Source: Pseudomonas sp. PD9R (GTDB lineage: Bacteria; Pseudomonadota; Gammaproteobacteria; Pseudomonadales; Pseudomonadaceae). From it: 64,000 bases of DNA. Positions 1 to 8,498 of the stretch are shown piece after piece (the first letter of the stretch is position 1; each line of letters opens with the position of its first letter). The notes beneath the pieces were generated by a model. That model worked only from the letters and a program-made list of their open reading frames with translations, was not told the DNA's origin and made no database searches. The DNA is taken from the NCBI RefSeq assembly GCF_019200975.1, contig NZ_JAHTMR010000013.1, positions 1-64,000 of the forward strand, written 5' to 3'. The position numbers and the translations under genes are program-made.

Positions 1-27
1 TTCTACAGCAGCCTCATTTGCTGTCAA
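1..27 (-). promoter_or_regulatory. rRNA-type promoter, third of three, cut by the window edge
   Basis: Minus strand -35 TTGACA (22-27) and a 16-bp spacer lead to TAGAA at 1-5; the last base of the -10 lies outside the window. The spacer ends GCTG just before the -10, as in the second copy. Confidence 0.65.
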
Positions 28-108
28 GTGGTTATTTTCAGAAGCTTTCAAAACTTCCTGAACAACTTCAACCACTTGCGCTTCAGATCTCTCGTCAGCG
101 GGAGGCGA

Positions 109-136
109 ATTCTACAGCGTTACTCGCTGCTGTCAA
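109..136 (-). promoter_or_regulatory. rRNA-type promoter, second of three in tandem
   Basis: Minus strand -35 TTGACA (131-136), 16-bp spacer, -10 TAGAAT (109-114), again followed by TCGCC. The hexamers, the spacer length and the discriminator repeat the architecture of the promoter at 255-282, about 146 bp upstream. Confidence 0.78.
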
Positions 137-254
137 CACCTCTTTTTCAACTTCCTTTTGGCTTCGATGACCTGAAGCAACTTGCTGCCGAAAACTGCGT
201 AACTCTTTGTTTACAAAGGAGTTTTCCGTTTCGACTGCGCCGGAAGTGGGGCGA

Positions 255-282
255 ATTATAGGCTTCTAAAATTCGCCGTCAA
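255..282 (-). promoter_or_regulatory. rRNA-type promoter, first of three in tandem (reads leftward)
   Basis: On the minus strand a -35 TTGACG (277-282) and a perfect -10 TATAAT (255-260) are separated by 16 bp. The -10 is followed by the GC-rich discriminator TCGCC, typical of stringently controlled stable RNA promoters. It lies directly downstream of tyrS and points away from it. In P. aeruginosa a 16S rRNA gene follows tyrZ in the same direction, so this is probably the upstream promoter of an rrn operon lying left of the window. Confidence 0.8.
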
Positions 283-296
283 CACTTAATTTAGGT

Positions 297-1496
297 TTAT
301 TCGGATTTGAGCGTAATACGTGCAAATGCCTTCTTGCCCGCCTGACAAACATGAGTCGCGCCCAGCACGTATATAAAGGAGCGATCAACAACCTCACCAT
401 CTATACGCACACCACCAGAGCCGAGCAGATCCCGAGCCACCGCCGAGTTCTTCACCAAGCCTGCCTTATTAAGCACAGCAGCGATCGGCATATCCTCAGC
501 AGCGGTCAATTCGATCTCAGGCAGATCATCCGGCAGCTCGCCATCCTTCATGCGGTTACCCGCCGCACGGTGAGCATTGGCCGCAGCCTCTTCACCATGG
601 AAACGAGCAACAATCTCTTCAGCCAGCTTGATCTTGATATCACGCGGATTGGCACCCGCCTCTACATCAGCACGGAAGGCATTGATCTCATCCATAGAGC
701 GGAAGCTGAGCAGCTCGAAGTAACGCCACATCAACGCATCCGGAATGGAGACCAGCTTGCCGTACATGACGCCCGGAGCTTCCTGGATACCTACATAGTT
801 GCCCAACGACTTGGACATCTTCTTCACGCCATCCAGACCCTCAAGCAACGGCATGGTCAGAATGCATTGAGCTTCCTGACCATAACCACGCTGCAGCTCA
901 CGCCCCATCAGCAGGTTAAACTTCTGATCGGTACCACCCAACTCCACATCCGCACGCAAGGCAACCGAGTCATAACCCTGGACCAGCGGATAGAGGAACT
1001 CGTGAATGGCGATTGGCTGATTGGTGGTGTAACGCTTGTCAAAGTCATCGCGCTCAAGCATACGAGCCACGGTGTACTGCGAGGTCAGCCGAATGAAGTC
1101 GGCCGGCCCCATCTGATCCATCCAGGTGGAGTTGAACGCCACTTCAGTCTTGGCCGGATCTAGAATTTTGAAGACTTGAGTCTTGTAGGTCTCGGCGTTC
1201 TCGAGAACCTGCTCGCGAGTCAACGGAGGACGCGTCGCACTCTTGCCGCTCGGATCACCAATCATCCCGGTGAAGTCACCAATCAGGAAGATCACCTGGT
1301 GACCCAACTCCTGGAACTGGCGCAGCTTATTAATAAGCACGGTATGACCCAGGTGCAAATCCGGCGCAGTCGGATCGAAGCCCGCCTTAATACGTAGCGG
1401 CTGGCCACGCTTGAGCTTTTCGATCAGCTCGGACTCGACCAACAGTTCTTCCGCACCACGTTTGATCAGCGTTAGCTGCTCTTCAACCGACTTCAT
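297..1496 (-). CDS. tyrS: Tyrosyl-tRNA synthetase
   Basis: Charges tRNA-Tyr with tyrosine in the cytoplasm. The 399-residue product is a class I synthetase. The HIGH-type motif is HLGH at residues 48-51 and KMSKS is at 226-230. The C-terminal ~65 residues form an S4-like RNA-binding domain. The sequence is of the TyrZ type (compare PAO1 PA0668) rather than the E. coli TyrS type. I start at ATG 1496 (MKSVEEQ); the open frame continues upstream to 1589 but the extra 31 residues do not look like family sequence. The gene stands alone, divergent from the M23 peptidase gene, with rRNA-type promoters behind it. Function is certain; only the name tyrS versus tyrZ is a matter of convention. Confidence 0.97.
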   Translation of the reverse strand: MKSVEEQLTLIKRGAEELLVESELIEKLKRGQPLRIKAGFDPTAPDLHLGHTVLINKLRQFQELGHQVIFLIGDFTGMIGDPSGKSATRPPLTREQVLENAETYKTQVFKILDPAKTEVAFNSTWMDQMGPADFIRLTSQYTVARMLERDDFDKRYTTNQPIAIHEFLYPLVQGYDSVALRADVELGGTDQKFNLLMGRELQRGYGQEAQCILTMPLLEGLDGVKKMSKSLGNYVGIQEAPGVMYGKLVSIPDALMWRYFELLSFRSMDEINAFRADVEAGANPRDIKIKLAEEIVARFHGEEAAANAHRAAGNRMKDGELPDDLPEIELTAAEDMPIAAVLNKAGLVKNSAVARDLLGSGGVRIDGEVVDRSFIYVLGATHVCQAGKKAFARITLKSE

Positions 1497-1708
1497 AACA
1501 GACCCGCAAGGCTCAGATTCAAAGGGAACCAACCATACAAGATCGCGCGTCAAATACAAGGTTTGCCCGGCGCACGGCCGCCAATCCACGGACAGAGTGC
1601 CCGCAGACTTGCTTCAGAGATGATTTGGTTATATTTTATACAGTTATTTCATCTTCATCATGTCATTCATCTTTTCCAATTCATCTTTTTCAAAGTCAAA
1701 AATTACTT

Positions 1709-3127
1709 ATGACCAAAGAATCGTCTAAAGCGCCACCGCTTTACCCGAAGACTCACCTGCTCGCTGCAAGTGGCATCGCCGCTCTTTTGAGCCTGGCGCT
1801 TCTGGTATTTCCTTCCAGTGATGTTGAAGCCAAAAAGACGACCTTGAGTCTTGAACTGGAAAGCCCTGCTGAACAACTGACACAAGATCAAGACGCTGCT
1901 GACGCCGTCCAAGCCACAAATGAGCCCGTAGCTTCTCCTTTCGCGCAGATCGACAACAGCGCAGAAGATGCTCAAGAAACCGCTGAAGCTGCGCCTGCAC
2001 CGGCCGTAGAAGAAAAGAAGGCCCCGAACCACAGGGAAGTGATCGTCGCCAAGGGCGATACCCTCTCCACCCTGTTTGAGAAGGTCGGTCTTCCTGCCAC
2101 TTCGGTACATGACGTGTTGGCCAGCGACAAGCAGGCCAAGCAATTCAGCCAGCTCAAGCACGGCCAGAAACTTGAATTCGAATTGAGCCCCGACGGCCAA
2201 TTGACCAGCCTGCACAGCAAGGTCAGCGACCTCGAAACCATTACCCTGTCCAAGAATGACAAGGGTTACTCGTTCAACCGCATTACTGCCAAGCCAACCG
2301 TACGCTCCGCCTATGTTCATGGCGTGATCAACAGCTCGCTGTCGCAGTCCGCCGCTCGCGCCGGTCTTTCCCACAGCATGACCATGGACATGGCCAGCGT
2401 GTTTGGCTACGACGTGGACTTCGCCCAGGATATTCGCCAGGGCGACGAGTTCGATGTGATCTACGAACAGAAAGTCGTCAATGGCAAAGCCGTCGGCACT
2501 GGCCCGATCCTGTCCGCACGCTTCACCAACCGCGGCAAGACCTACACCGCCGTGCGTTACACCAACAAACAAGGCAACAGCAGCTACTACACCGCTGACG
2601 GCAACAGCATGCGCAAGGCGTTTATCCGTACCCCAGTAGACTTCGCCCGCATCAGTTCCAAATTTTCCATGGGACGCAAACACCCGATCCTGAACAAGAT
2701 CCGTGCCCACAAAGGCGTGGACTATGCTGCGCCGCGTGGTACGCCGATCAAGGCAGCCGGTGACGGCAAGGTCTTGCTGGCCGGTCGCCGTGGCGGCTAC
2801 GGTAATACCGTGATCCTCCAGCACGGCAATACCTACACCACGCTCTACGGCCACATGCAAGGTTTCGCCAAAGGCGTGAAGACTGGCGGCACAGTGAAAC
2901 AGGGCCAAGTGATTGGCTATATTGGCACCACGGGTCTCTCCACCGGGCCGCACCTGCACTATGAGTTCCAGGTCAATGGTGTACACGTCGACCCACTCGG
3001 CCAAAAACTGCCAATGGCTGATCCAATCGCTAAAGCCGAACGCGCACGCTTCCTCGCACAGAGCCAGCCGCTGATGGCGCGCATGGAACAGGAAAAAGCC
3101 ACGCTGCTGGCTTCGAGCAAGCGTTAA
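1709..3127 (+). CDS. M23 family peptidoglycan DD-metallopeptidase (MepM-like)
   Basis: Envelope zinc peptidase predicted to cut peptidoglycan cross-links. The 472-residue protein has an N-terminal hydrophobic anchor (about residues 12-32). A LysM/OapA-like region follows around residues 105-165, then a C-terminal M23 (LytM) domain. The zinc ligands are visible: HxxxD at H334/D338 and HLH at 415-417. The start at 1709 (MTKESSK) is preferred over an in-frame codon at 1625, because the added segment is low-complexity and unlike the family. The gene corresponds to PAO1 PA0667. anmK begins 3 nt after its stop, so the two are almost certainly co-transcribed, pairing a wall hydrolase with a wall-recycling kinase. 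E. coli MepM is the nearest well-studied relative, but I cannot prove endopeptidase specificity from sequence. Confidence 0.93.
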   Translation: MTKESSKAPPLYPKTHLLAASGIAALLSLALLVFPSSDVEAKKTTLSLELESPAEQLTQDQDAADAVQATNEPVASPFAQIDNSAEDAQETAEAAPAPAVEEKKAPNHREVIVAKGDTLSTLFEKVGLPATSVHDVLASDKQAKQFSQLKHGQKLEFELSPDGQLTSLHSKVSDLETITLSKNDKGYSFNRITAKPTVRSAYVHGVINSSLSQSAARAGLSHSMTMDMASVFGYDVDFAQDIRQGDEFDVIYEQKVVNGKAVGTGPILSARFTNRGKTYTAVRYTNKQGNSSYYTADGNSMRKAFIRTPVDFARISSKFSMGRKHPILNKIRAHKGVDYAAPRGTPIKAAGDGKVLLAGRRGGYGNTVILQHGNTYTTLYGHMQGFAKGVKTGGTVKQGQVIGYIGTTGLSTGPHLHYEFQVNGVHVDPLGQKLPMADPIAKAERARFLAQSQPLMARMEQEKATLLASSKR

Positions 3128-3130
3128 GTC

Positions 3131-4222
3131 ATGGCGCTTTATATAGGTGTGATGTCCGGGACCAGCCTTGATGGCCTGGACATTGCGCTGATTGAACAAG
3201 CCCCGGCAATCAAGCTGATCGCCACCCACTACATTCCCATGCCTGAATCTCTGCGCGCCGAGCTGCTTGGCTTGTGCGCCAGCGGCCCGGACGAAATTGC
3301 CCGCTCCGCCATCGCCCAGCAGAAATGGGTGACACTGGCAGCACACGGTATTCACACCCTCCTCGCTGAACAGCACCTCAACCCTGACGACATTCGTGCG
3401 ATCGGCAGCCACGGCCAGACCATTCGCCATGAACCCGCGCGCGGCTTTACTGTGCAGATTGGCAATCCGGCCCTGCTGACGGAGCTGACTGGCATCACCG
3501 TGGTCAGCGATTTCCGTAGCCGTGATGTCGCCGCTGGCGGTCAAGGCGCGCCGCTAGTCCCGGCCTTCCATGAAGCTTTATTTGATGAACAGGCAGGCAA
3601 TCGCGCAGTGCTGAACGTCGGTGGTTTCAGCAATCTCAGCCTTATCGAGCCCGGCAAGCCTGTTGCCGGTTTCGACTGTGGCCCAGGAAACGTACTGCTG
3701 GATGCGTGGATTCAACAGGAACGCGGCGACAACTACGATCGTGACGGCCTGTGGGCCGCTAGCGGCAAGGTCGAACCAACGCTGTTGAAGGCTCTGCTCA
3801 GTGATCCATTTTTCGTGACAAAGGGACCGAAGAGTACTGGCCGGGAAGTATTTAACCTGCCATGGCTATTGCAGCACCTGGCACAGCTACCTGCCTTCAC
3901 AGCAGAGAACGTGCAGGCAACGCTGCTTGAGCTCACCGCCCTGACCGTCATCGAATCACTGCAAAATGCTCAAGCAGATACTCAGGAATTGCTGATCTGC
4001 GGCGGCGGCGCGCACAACACCACCTTGATGAAACGATTGGCCGACCTGCTGCCAAACGCGAAGGTCAGCAGTACCGCCACTCATGGCGTTGACCCCGACT
4101 GGGTCGAAGCCATGGCCTTCGCCTGGCTGGCTCACTGTTGTCTTGAAGGTATCGCGGCCAATCGCCCGAGCGTTACCGGAGCCCGCGGCCTGCGCGTGCT
4201 CGGCGCCATCTACCCGGCATAA
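3131..4222 (+). CDS. anmK: Anhydro-N-acetylmuramic acid kinase
   Basis: Converts 1,6-anhydro-MurNAc plus ATP into MurNAc-6-phosphate, a cytoplasmic step of cell-wall recycling. The protein has 363 residues, the usual length. It carries the N-terminal phosphate-binding motif GTSLDGLD (residues 10-17) and the catalytic aspartate D182 in the GFDCGPGN segment. It follows the M23 peptidase by 3 nt. In Pseudomonas, MurNAc-6-P is dephosphorylated by MupP and re-used by AmgK and MurU; the latter two genes lie at 30.8-32.5 kb of this window, whereas mupP is not here. Confidence 0.96.
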   Translation: MALYIGVMSGTSLDGLDIALIEQAPAIKLIATHYIPMPESLRAELLGLCASGPDEIARSAIAQQKWVTLAAHGIHTLLAEQHLNPDDIRAIGSHGQTIRHEPARGFTVQIGNPALLTELTGITVVSDFRSRDVAAGGQGAPLVPAFHEALFDEQAGNRAVLNVGGFSNLSLIEPGKPVAGFDCGPGNVLLDAWIQQERGDNYDRDGLWAASGKVEPTLLKALLSDPFFVTKGPKSTGREVFNLPWLLQHLAQLPAFTAENVQATLLELTALTVIESLQNAQADTQELLICGGGAHNTTLMKRLADLLPNAKVSSTATHGVDPDWVEAMAFAWLAHCCLEGIAANRPSVTGARGLRVLGAIYPA

Positions 4223-4234
4223 ACGCCAGACAGC

Positions 4235-4270
4235 AAAACGCCGCAGAGCCCTGAGGCCATGCGGCGCTTG
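4235..4270. terminator. Hairpin between convergent anmK and erpA
   Basis: A 7-bp stem CGCCGCA (4239-4245) / TGCGGCG (4260-4266) encloses a smaller GCC/GGC stem. It sits between the stop codons of two convergent genes. It has A residues on the left side (useful for the minus strand) but no strong T-run, so termination efficiency is uncertain. Confidence 0.45.
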
Positions 4271-4288
4271 GTGATGCTGGCGCGCTGA

Positions 4289-4639
4289 TCAGATCGAGAA
4301 CGAAGAGCCGCAGCCACACGTGGTGGTCGCATTCGGGTTCTTGATGACGAAACGCGAACCTTCCAGACCTTCCTGATAATCCACCTCGGCACCTGCCAGG
4401 TACTGGAAGCTCATCGGATCAACTACCAGACTCACACCTTCGCGCTCGACGATGGTGTCGTCATCGGCCACTTCTTCATCGAAGGTGAAGCCGTACTGAA
4501 AACCTGAACAACCGCCGCCCGTAACGAATACGCGCAGCTTCAAGCGATCATTCCCCTCTTCATCGACCAGGCTCTTCACCTTGTGCGCGGCACCGTGGGT
4601 GAATTGCAAAGCCGTGGGGGTGAAGGATTCGACGCTCAT
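4289..4639 (-). CDS. erpA: Iron-sulfur cluster insertion protein ErpA
   Basis: A-type carrier delivering Fe-S clusters to apoproteins, including isoprenoid-synthesis enzymes in E. coli. The 116-residue product has the three conserved cysteines: C44 in GGGCSGF, and C108 and C110 in the C-terminal CGCGSSF. Length and C-terminus match the ErpA/IscA family. The N-terminus fits ErpA rather than IscA, and no isc genes are adjacent. The gene is monocistronic, convergent with anmK, and preceded by a good promoter (4687-4716). Confidence 0.95.
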   Translation of the reverse strand: MSVESFTPTALQFTHGAAHKVKSLVDEEGNDRLKLRVFVTGGGCSGFQYGFTFDEEVADDDTIVEREGVSLVVDPMSFQYLAGAEVDYQEGLEGSRFVIKNPNATTTCGCGSSFSI

Positions 4640-4686
4640 GCTGACTATCTCCCGGCGTTACGCCGTCATATTGCGTGATGACGCGC

Positions 4687-4716
4687 ATTATCCGCTTCTC
4701 CTAGAAAAGCGGTCAA
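4687..4716 (-). promoter_or_regulatory. Putative erpA promoter
   Basis: Minus strand TTGACC (4711-4716), 18-bp spacer, GATAAT (4687-4692), about 48 nt upstream of the erpA ATG. This is a plausible sigma70 promoter; no operator was assigned. Confidence 0.55.
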
Positions 4717-4762
4717 CTATTGTTATGGTATATCAACCAACCCAATCGCCTGCCCGGAATGC

Positions 4763-4789
4763 AAAAAGGCCCGTTCAACGGGCCTTTTT
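4763..4789 (-). terminator. Rho-independent terminator of argC
   Basis: Stem GGCCCG / CGGGCC with a short loop is flanked by five A and five T residues, so it can work in both directions. It begins 19 nt downstream of the argC stop codon. Confidence 0.88.
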
Positions 4790-4807
4790 ACTACGCTCAA
4801 ATTTGCG

Positions 4808-5842
4808 TTACGGAAGCATGCCCGCGTGGGACAGCCCAAGACGCTCATCCAGCCCGAACAGAATGTTCATGTTCTGAACCGCCTGGCCCGATGCCCCTTT
4901 GACCAGGTTGTCGATCACCGACAGCACCACCACCAGATCACCGTCCTGCGGACGATGCACGGCGATACGGCACACATTGGCGCCGCGTACGCTACGGGTT
5001 TCCGGATGGCTACCGGCCGGCATGACGTCGACGAACGGCTCGTTGGCATAGCGCTTTTCAAACAGCGCCTGCAGATCTACCGAACGATCCACCACAGTTG
5101 CGTAGAGCGTGGAGTGAATGCCACGGATCATCGGCGTCAGATGTGGAACGAAGGTCAGACCCACATCCGTGCCCGCTGCGCGACGCAGACCCTGGCGAAT
5201 TTCCGGCAGGTGACGATGCCCTTTGACGGCGTAGGCCTTCATGCTTTCCGACGTCTCGGAGTACAGCGAACCCACTGCAGCACCACGACCAGCACCGCTT
5301 ACACCGGATTTACAGTCGGCGATCAGGCGCGAAGCATCGGCCAGACCTGCTTCAAGCAGTGGCAGGAAACCCAATTGCGTTGCAGTCGGGTAGCAACCCG
5401 GCACCGCGATCAGCCGCGCCTGTTTGATCTGCTCACGATTGACTTCCGGCAAGCCGTAAACCGCTTCTTCCAGCAGCTCCGGCGCGCCGTGTGGCTGGCC
5501 GTACCACTTGGCCCACTCATCGGCGTCTTGCAGACGGAAGTCTGCCGACAGGTCGATTACTTTGGTCCCGGCCGCCAGCAACTCGCCCGCCAGCGCATGC
5601 GCAACGCCGTGCGGCGTAGCGAAGAACACTACATCACAAGCGCCCAGGGTTTTGATGTCCGGAACACTGAACGCCAGGCCGTCGTAGTGACCTCGCAGGT
5701 TCGGGTACATGTCGGCCACGGCCAGGCCAGCCTCGGATCGAGAAGTGATGACAACCACTTCAGCTTGCGGATGCTGTGCCAACAGACGCAGCAGTTCGAC
5801 ACCGGTGTAACCCGTGCCGCCGACGATACCGACCTTGACCAT
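4808..5842 (-). CDS. argC: N-acetyl-gamma-glutamyl-phosphate reductase
   Basis: NADPH-dependent reduction of N-acetyl-glutamyl-phosphate to the semialdehyde, third step of arginine biosynthesis. The 344-residue protein has the N-terminal Rossmann motif GGTGYTG (8-14) and the active-site cysteine C150 in VPGCYPTA. The start is ATG 5842 (MVKVGIVGG); the frame is open to 5914 but that region contains the promoter. Monocistronic, with its own promoter and terminator. Corresponds to PAO1 PA0662. Confidence 0.97.
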   Translation of the reverse strand: MVKVGIVGGTGYTGVELLRLLAQHPQAEVVVITSRSEAGLAVADMYPNLRGHYDGLAFSVPDIKTLGACDVVFFATPHGVAHALAGELLAAGTKVIDLSADFRLQDADEWAKWYGQPHGAPELLEEAVYGLPEVNREQIKQARLIAVPGCYPTATQLGFLPLLEAGLADASRLIADCKSGVSGAGRGAAVGSLYSETSESMKAYAVKGHRHLPEIRQGLRRAAGTDVGLTFVPHLTPMIRGIHSTLYATVVDRSVDLQALFEKRYANEPFVDVMPAGSHPETRSVRGANVCRIAVHRPQDGDLVVVLSVIDNLVKGASGQAVQNMNILFGLDERLGLSHAGMLP

Positions 5843-5878
5843 AAACCTGCCCTCAACGAACCCACTGGAAAGCCGTCG

Positions 5879-5907
5879 ATAATAGGGCCCGCATCGTCCT
5901 GCGACAA
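5879..5907 (-). promoter_or_regulatory. Putative argC promoter
   Basis: Minus strand TTGTCG (5902-5907), 17-bp spacer, TATTAT (5879-5884). The -10 lies 36 nt upstream of the ATG at 5842, which rules against the longer reading frame being used. Confidence 0.6.
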
Positions 5908-5977
5908 CCGGCAAGGTGACGTGCGGACGCTCTACCCTCTACTATCTTTGCCACTGTGAACCTGGGAATAACTAAAA

Positions 5978-6409
5978 ATGCTTTATCTGTGGCTCAAAGC
6001 TTTTCACATCATCAGCGTCGTGTGCTGGTTTGCCGGCCTTTTTTACCTGCCGCGCCTGTTCGTTTATCACGCGCAAAGCGAAGACGCTGTCAGCAAGGAG
6101 CGCTTCAGCATCATGGAGCGCAAGCTGTATCGCGGCATCATGGCGCCGGCGATGATCGCGACCCTGATTTTCGGTGGCTGGCTGATTAGTCTCAATCCCG
6201 GCGCCTACTTCAGCCAAGGTGGCTGGATGCATGCCAAGCTGACCCTGGTGGTGCTGCTGATCGGCTACCACCACATGTGCGGCGCCCAAGTGAAGCGTTT
6301 TGCCCGTGGCGAAAACACCCGCAGCCATGTCTTTTATCGCTGGTTCAATGAAGTGCCGGTTCTGATATTGCTGGCTATCGTAATTCTGGTCGTCGTTCGA
6401 CCGTTCTAA
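5978..6409 (+). CDS. hemJ: Protoporphyrinogen IX oxidase, HemJ family
   Basis: Small inner-membrane protein of the UPF0093/CopD-like family that oxidises protoporphyrinogen IX in haem synthesis. The 143-residue product has four predicted membrane segments. The conserved histidine H10 sits in the first helix (WLKAFH), followed by WFAGLFYLPRLFVYH and a GGW/LTLVV core. Length is typical for HemJ. It is divergent from argC and followed 33 nt later by the nitronate monooxygenase-like gene. No other haem genes are near, so the call rests on the family alone. Confidence 0.87.
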   Translation: MLYLWLKAFHIISVVCWFAGLFYLPRLFVYHAQSEDAVSKERFSIMERKLYRGIMAPAMIATLIFGGWLISLNPGAYFSQGGWMHAKLTLVVLLIGYHHMCGAQVKRFARGENTRSHVFYRWFNEVPVLILLAIVILVVVRPF

Positions 6410-6442
6410 ATCCAATAGTTACAACTCACCGGGGTACTTCCA

Positions 6443-7411
6443 ATGTCGCTGCCCGCTCTGCTCGAACAACGTTTGCGCCTACCCGTGGTGGCAGCACCGA
6501 TGTTCCTGATTTCCAATCCGCAACTGGTGCTCGCCTGCTGCCGTAATGGCGTTGTCGGCAGCTTTCCTGCGTTGAACCAGCGTGAAAGTAGCGGGTTCAA
6601 GGCGTGGCTGGAGGAAATCGAAACCGGCCTGGCGGCACTGGAGAACCCCGCGCCTTACGCGGTCAATCTCATCGTCCACAACAGCAACCCGCGACTGCAA
6701 GCGGACCTTGCGATCTGCGTCGAGCATAAGGTGCCGATCGTGATCACCAGCCTCGGCGCAGTGAAAGAGCTAGTCGATGCCGTCCACAGCTATGGTGGCC
6801 TGGTGTTTCATGACGTGACGACTCGCCGCCACGCAGAGAAGGCCGCCGAAGCCGGCGTGGACGGTTTGATCGCCGTCGCCGCTGGTGCCGGTGGGCATGC
6901 AGGGACCTGGAGCCCGTTCTCGCTGATCGCCGAGATTCGCCAGTTCTTCGACAAAACCCTGTTGCTGGCCGGCTGCCTGAACCACGGTCACGAAATCCTC
7001 GCTGCGCAATTGCTCGGTGCGGACCTGGCCTACTTCGGCACTCGATTTATCGGCACTACCGAAAGTCACGCACCTGACGCCTACAAAGAGATGCTGCTGA
7101 CTGCCAGAGCCGCAGACATCGTCCATACTCCAGCGGTGTCCGGCGTACCGGCGAGTTTCATGCGCCAAAGCCTGGAAGCCGCCGGTTTCGACATGGCGGC
7201 ACTGCAGAACAAGGGTGATGTCAATTTCGGTTCCAAACTCAAGCCCATCAGCGATGAAGCCAAAGCCTGGAAAACTGTGTGGTCCGCGGGCCAGGGCGTG
7301 GGTCAAATCAATGACTTGCCGAGCGTTGATCAGTTAGTCGCGCGCCTCGACGCGGAGTATCGCAAGGCACTGGAGCACGCGGCGCAACTGCCCAAGCGCT
7401 GGCCGCGTTGA
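6443..7411 (+). CDS. Nitronate monooxygenase-like FMN enzyme
   Basis: A 322-residue TIM-barrel flavoprotein of the nitronate monooxygenase/2-nitropropane dioxygenase family. The N-terminal LRLPVVAAPMFLISNPQLV segment and the GGHAG motif with H152 are characteristic of the FMN site. Family members oxidise alkyl nitronates such as propionate-3-nitronate, and some are NADH:quinone reductases, so the substrate is open. It follows hemJ closely and precedes a DUF805 gene, an order shared with PAO1 PA0660-PA0659. Confidence 0.85.
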   Translation: MSLPALLEQRLRLPVVAAPMFLISNPQLVLACCRNGVVGSFPALNQRESSGFKAWLEEIETGLAALENPAPYAVNLIVHNSNPRLQADLAICVEHKVPIVITSLGAVKELVDAVHSYGGLVFHDVTTRRHAEKAAEAGVDGLIAVAAGAGGHAGTWSPFSLIAEIRQFFDKTLLLAGCLNHGHEILAAQLLGADLAYFGTRFIGTTESHAPDAYKEMLLTARAADIVHTPAVSGVPASFMRQSLEAAGFDMAALQNKGDVNFGSKLKPISDEAKAWKTVWSAGQGVGQINDLPSVDQLVARLDAEYRKALEHAAQLPKRWPR

Positions 7412-7486
7412 AAGAAAGCGGGCCGGCTGCGCTGGCTGGCCCTACTCTCCCCTTATTCAAACACTCGCGACAAGGATGCCTCGGCA

Positions 7487-8437
7487 ATGAGCGAAACCCG
7501 TTTCAAGATCGTATTCGACGGCACGCTACTGCCCGGCGTTGATATCACCACCGCCAAACTCAATCTCGCCGCGCTATTCAAGAGTGACGTTGCTGCCATC
7601 GAGCGTCTGTTCAGCGGCAAACCGGTCGCACTTAAACGCGACCTGTCCCAAGTCGACGCACAGACCTACCTGCAAGCGCTGAAGAAAACCGGCATCGATG
7701 CCCGCATCGAGCCCGATCCCTCGATCGAGCTGAACCTGTCCGACGTTCACGATCACGCGCCCGTTGGGGCACACGCGCAATCCCCTTACGCACCGCCGCA
7801 AGCCAACGTCGGAGAACGCGCGCCCGAATTTGCCACACTCAAGCCATTCGGTGTGGAAGGACGGATCGGGCGCTTGCGTTTCCTTGCGTGGTCGATGGTG
7901 CTGAGTCTCATCACGATAGCCGTTGTCGGCGTATTTGCCGTGATCGGCCTGGCGCTGGTCAGTACCGACTCAACCGCAGGCCTGATCATCGGCGGCATTC
8001 TGGCCTTCGGCCTGTGCGTAGCGTTCCTTATCGCCAGTATCCTGATCAGTGTTCAGCGCCTGCACGATATCGGCTGGTCGGGTTGGCTCTGGTTGCTGAA
8101 CCTTGTGCCGTTCGTGGGCAGTTTCTTCCCGCTGCTGTTGCTGGTGGTGCCCGGAACCAACATCGCCAACCGCTATGGCGCACCACCACCGCCCAACAGC
8201 ACAGCGGTCAAGGTGCTGTCGTCGTTATGGGTGGTGTTGATTGCGTTGCTTATAGTCGGCGCATTGGCGGGCGGTATCTCGGCAATTCAGGACGAATACG
8301 AAAGCACCCTGGAAAGCAGCTACCAGAGCGGCTCAGTCACCACCGATGAAATCGATGTCGAGACCGAACCCGCACCAAATTCCGCTGACGATGCAGCCGA
8401 AGAAGCCCAGCCCCCTGTAGACTCTGCGCAAGAATGA
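7487..8437 (+). CDS. DUF805 membrane protein with an extra N-terminal domain
   Basis: 316 residues. Residues 1-85 form a soluble domain (FKIVFDGTLLPGVD...) that I recognise only as a recurrent Pseudomonas segment of unknown role. A linker follows, and from about residue 120 comes a DUF805 region starting GRIGRLRF with the family's four hydrophobic segments and the LHDIGWSGW motif. The C-terminal ~45 residues are acidic and Pro/Ala-rich. Function is unknown; DUF805 proteins are inner-membrane proteins. The gene lies 75 nt after the nitronate monooxygenase-like gene. Confidence 0.85.
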   Translation: MSETRFKIVFDGTLLPGVDITTAKLNLAALFKSDVAAIERLFSGKPVALKRDLSQVDAQTYLQALKKTGIDARIEPDPSIELNLSDVHDHAPVGAHAQSPYAPPQANVGERAPEFATLKPFGVEGRIGRLRFLAWSMVLSLITIAVVGVFAVIGLALVSTDSTAGLIIGGILAFGLCVAFLIASILISVQRLHDIGWSGWLWLLNLVPFVGSFFPLLLLVVPGTNIANRYGAPPPPNSTAVKVLSSLWVVLIALLIVGALAGGISAIQDEYESTLESSYQSGSVTTDEIDVETEPAPNSADDAAEEAQPPVDSAQE

Positions 8438-8498
8438 ACAGCGCTCCCCGCGCGCGACACCTGCGTCGCGGCGCGGAGCTGTTGCGATGGAGAACTGC

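Noticed and set aside
351..1163. 270-codon frame antisense to tyrS
   Set aside because: Shadow frame; tyrS motifs are unequivocal on the minus strand.
1703..3544. 613-codon frame antisense to the M23 peptidase gene and anmK
   Set aside because: Spans two real genes with clear motifs on the other strand; no family resemblance.
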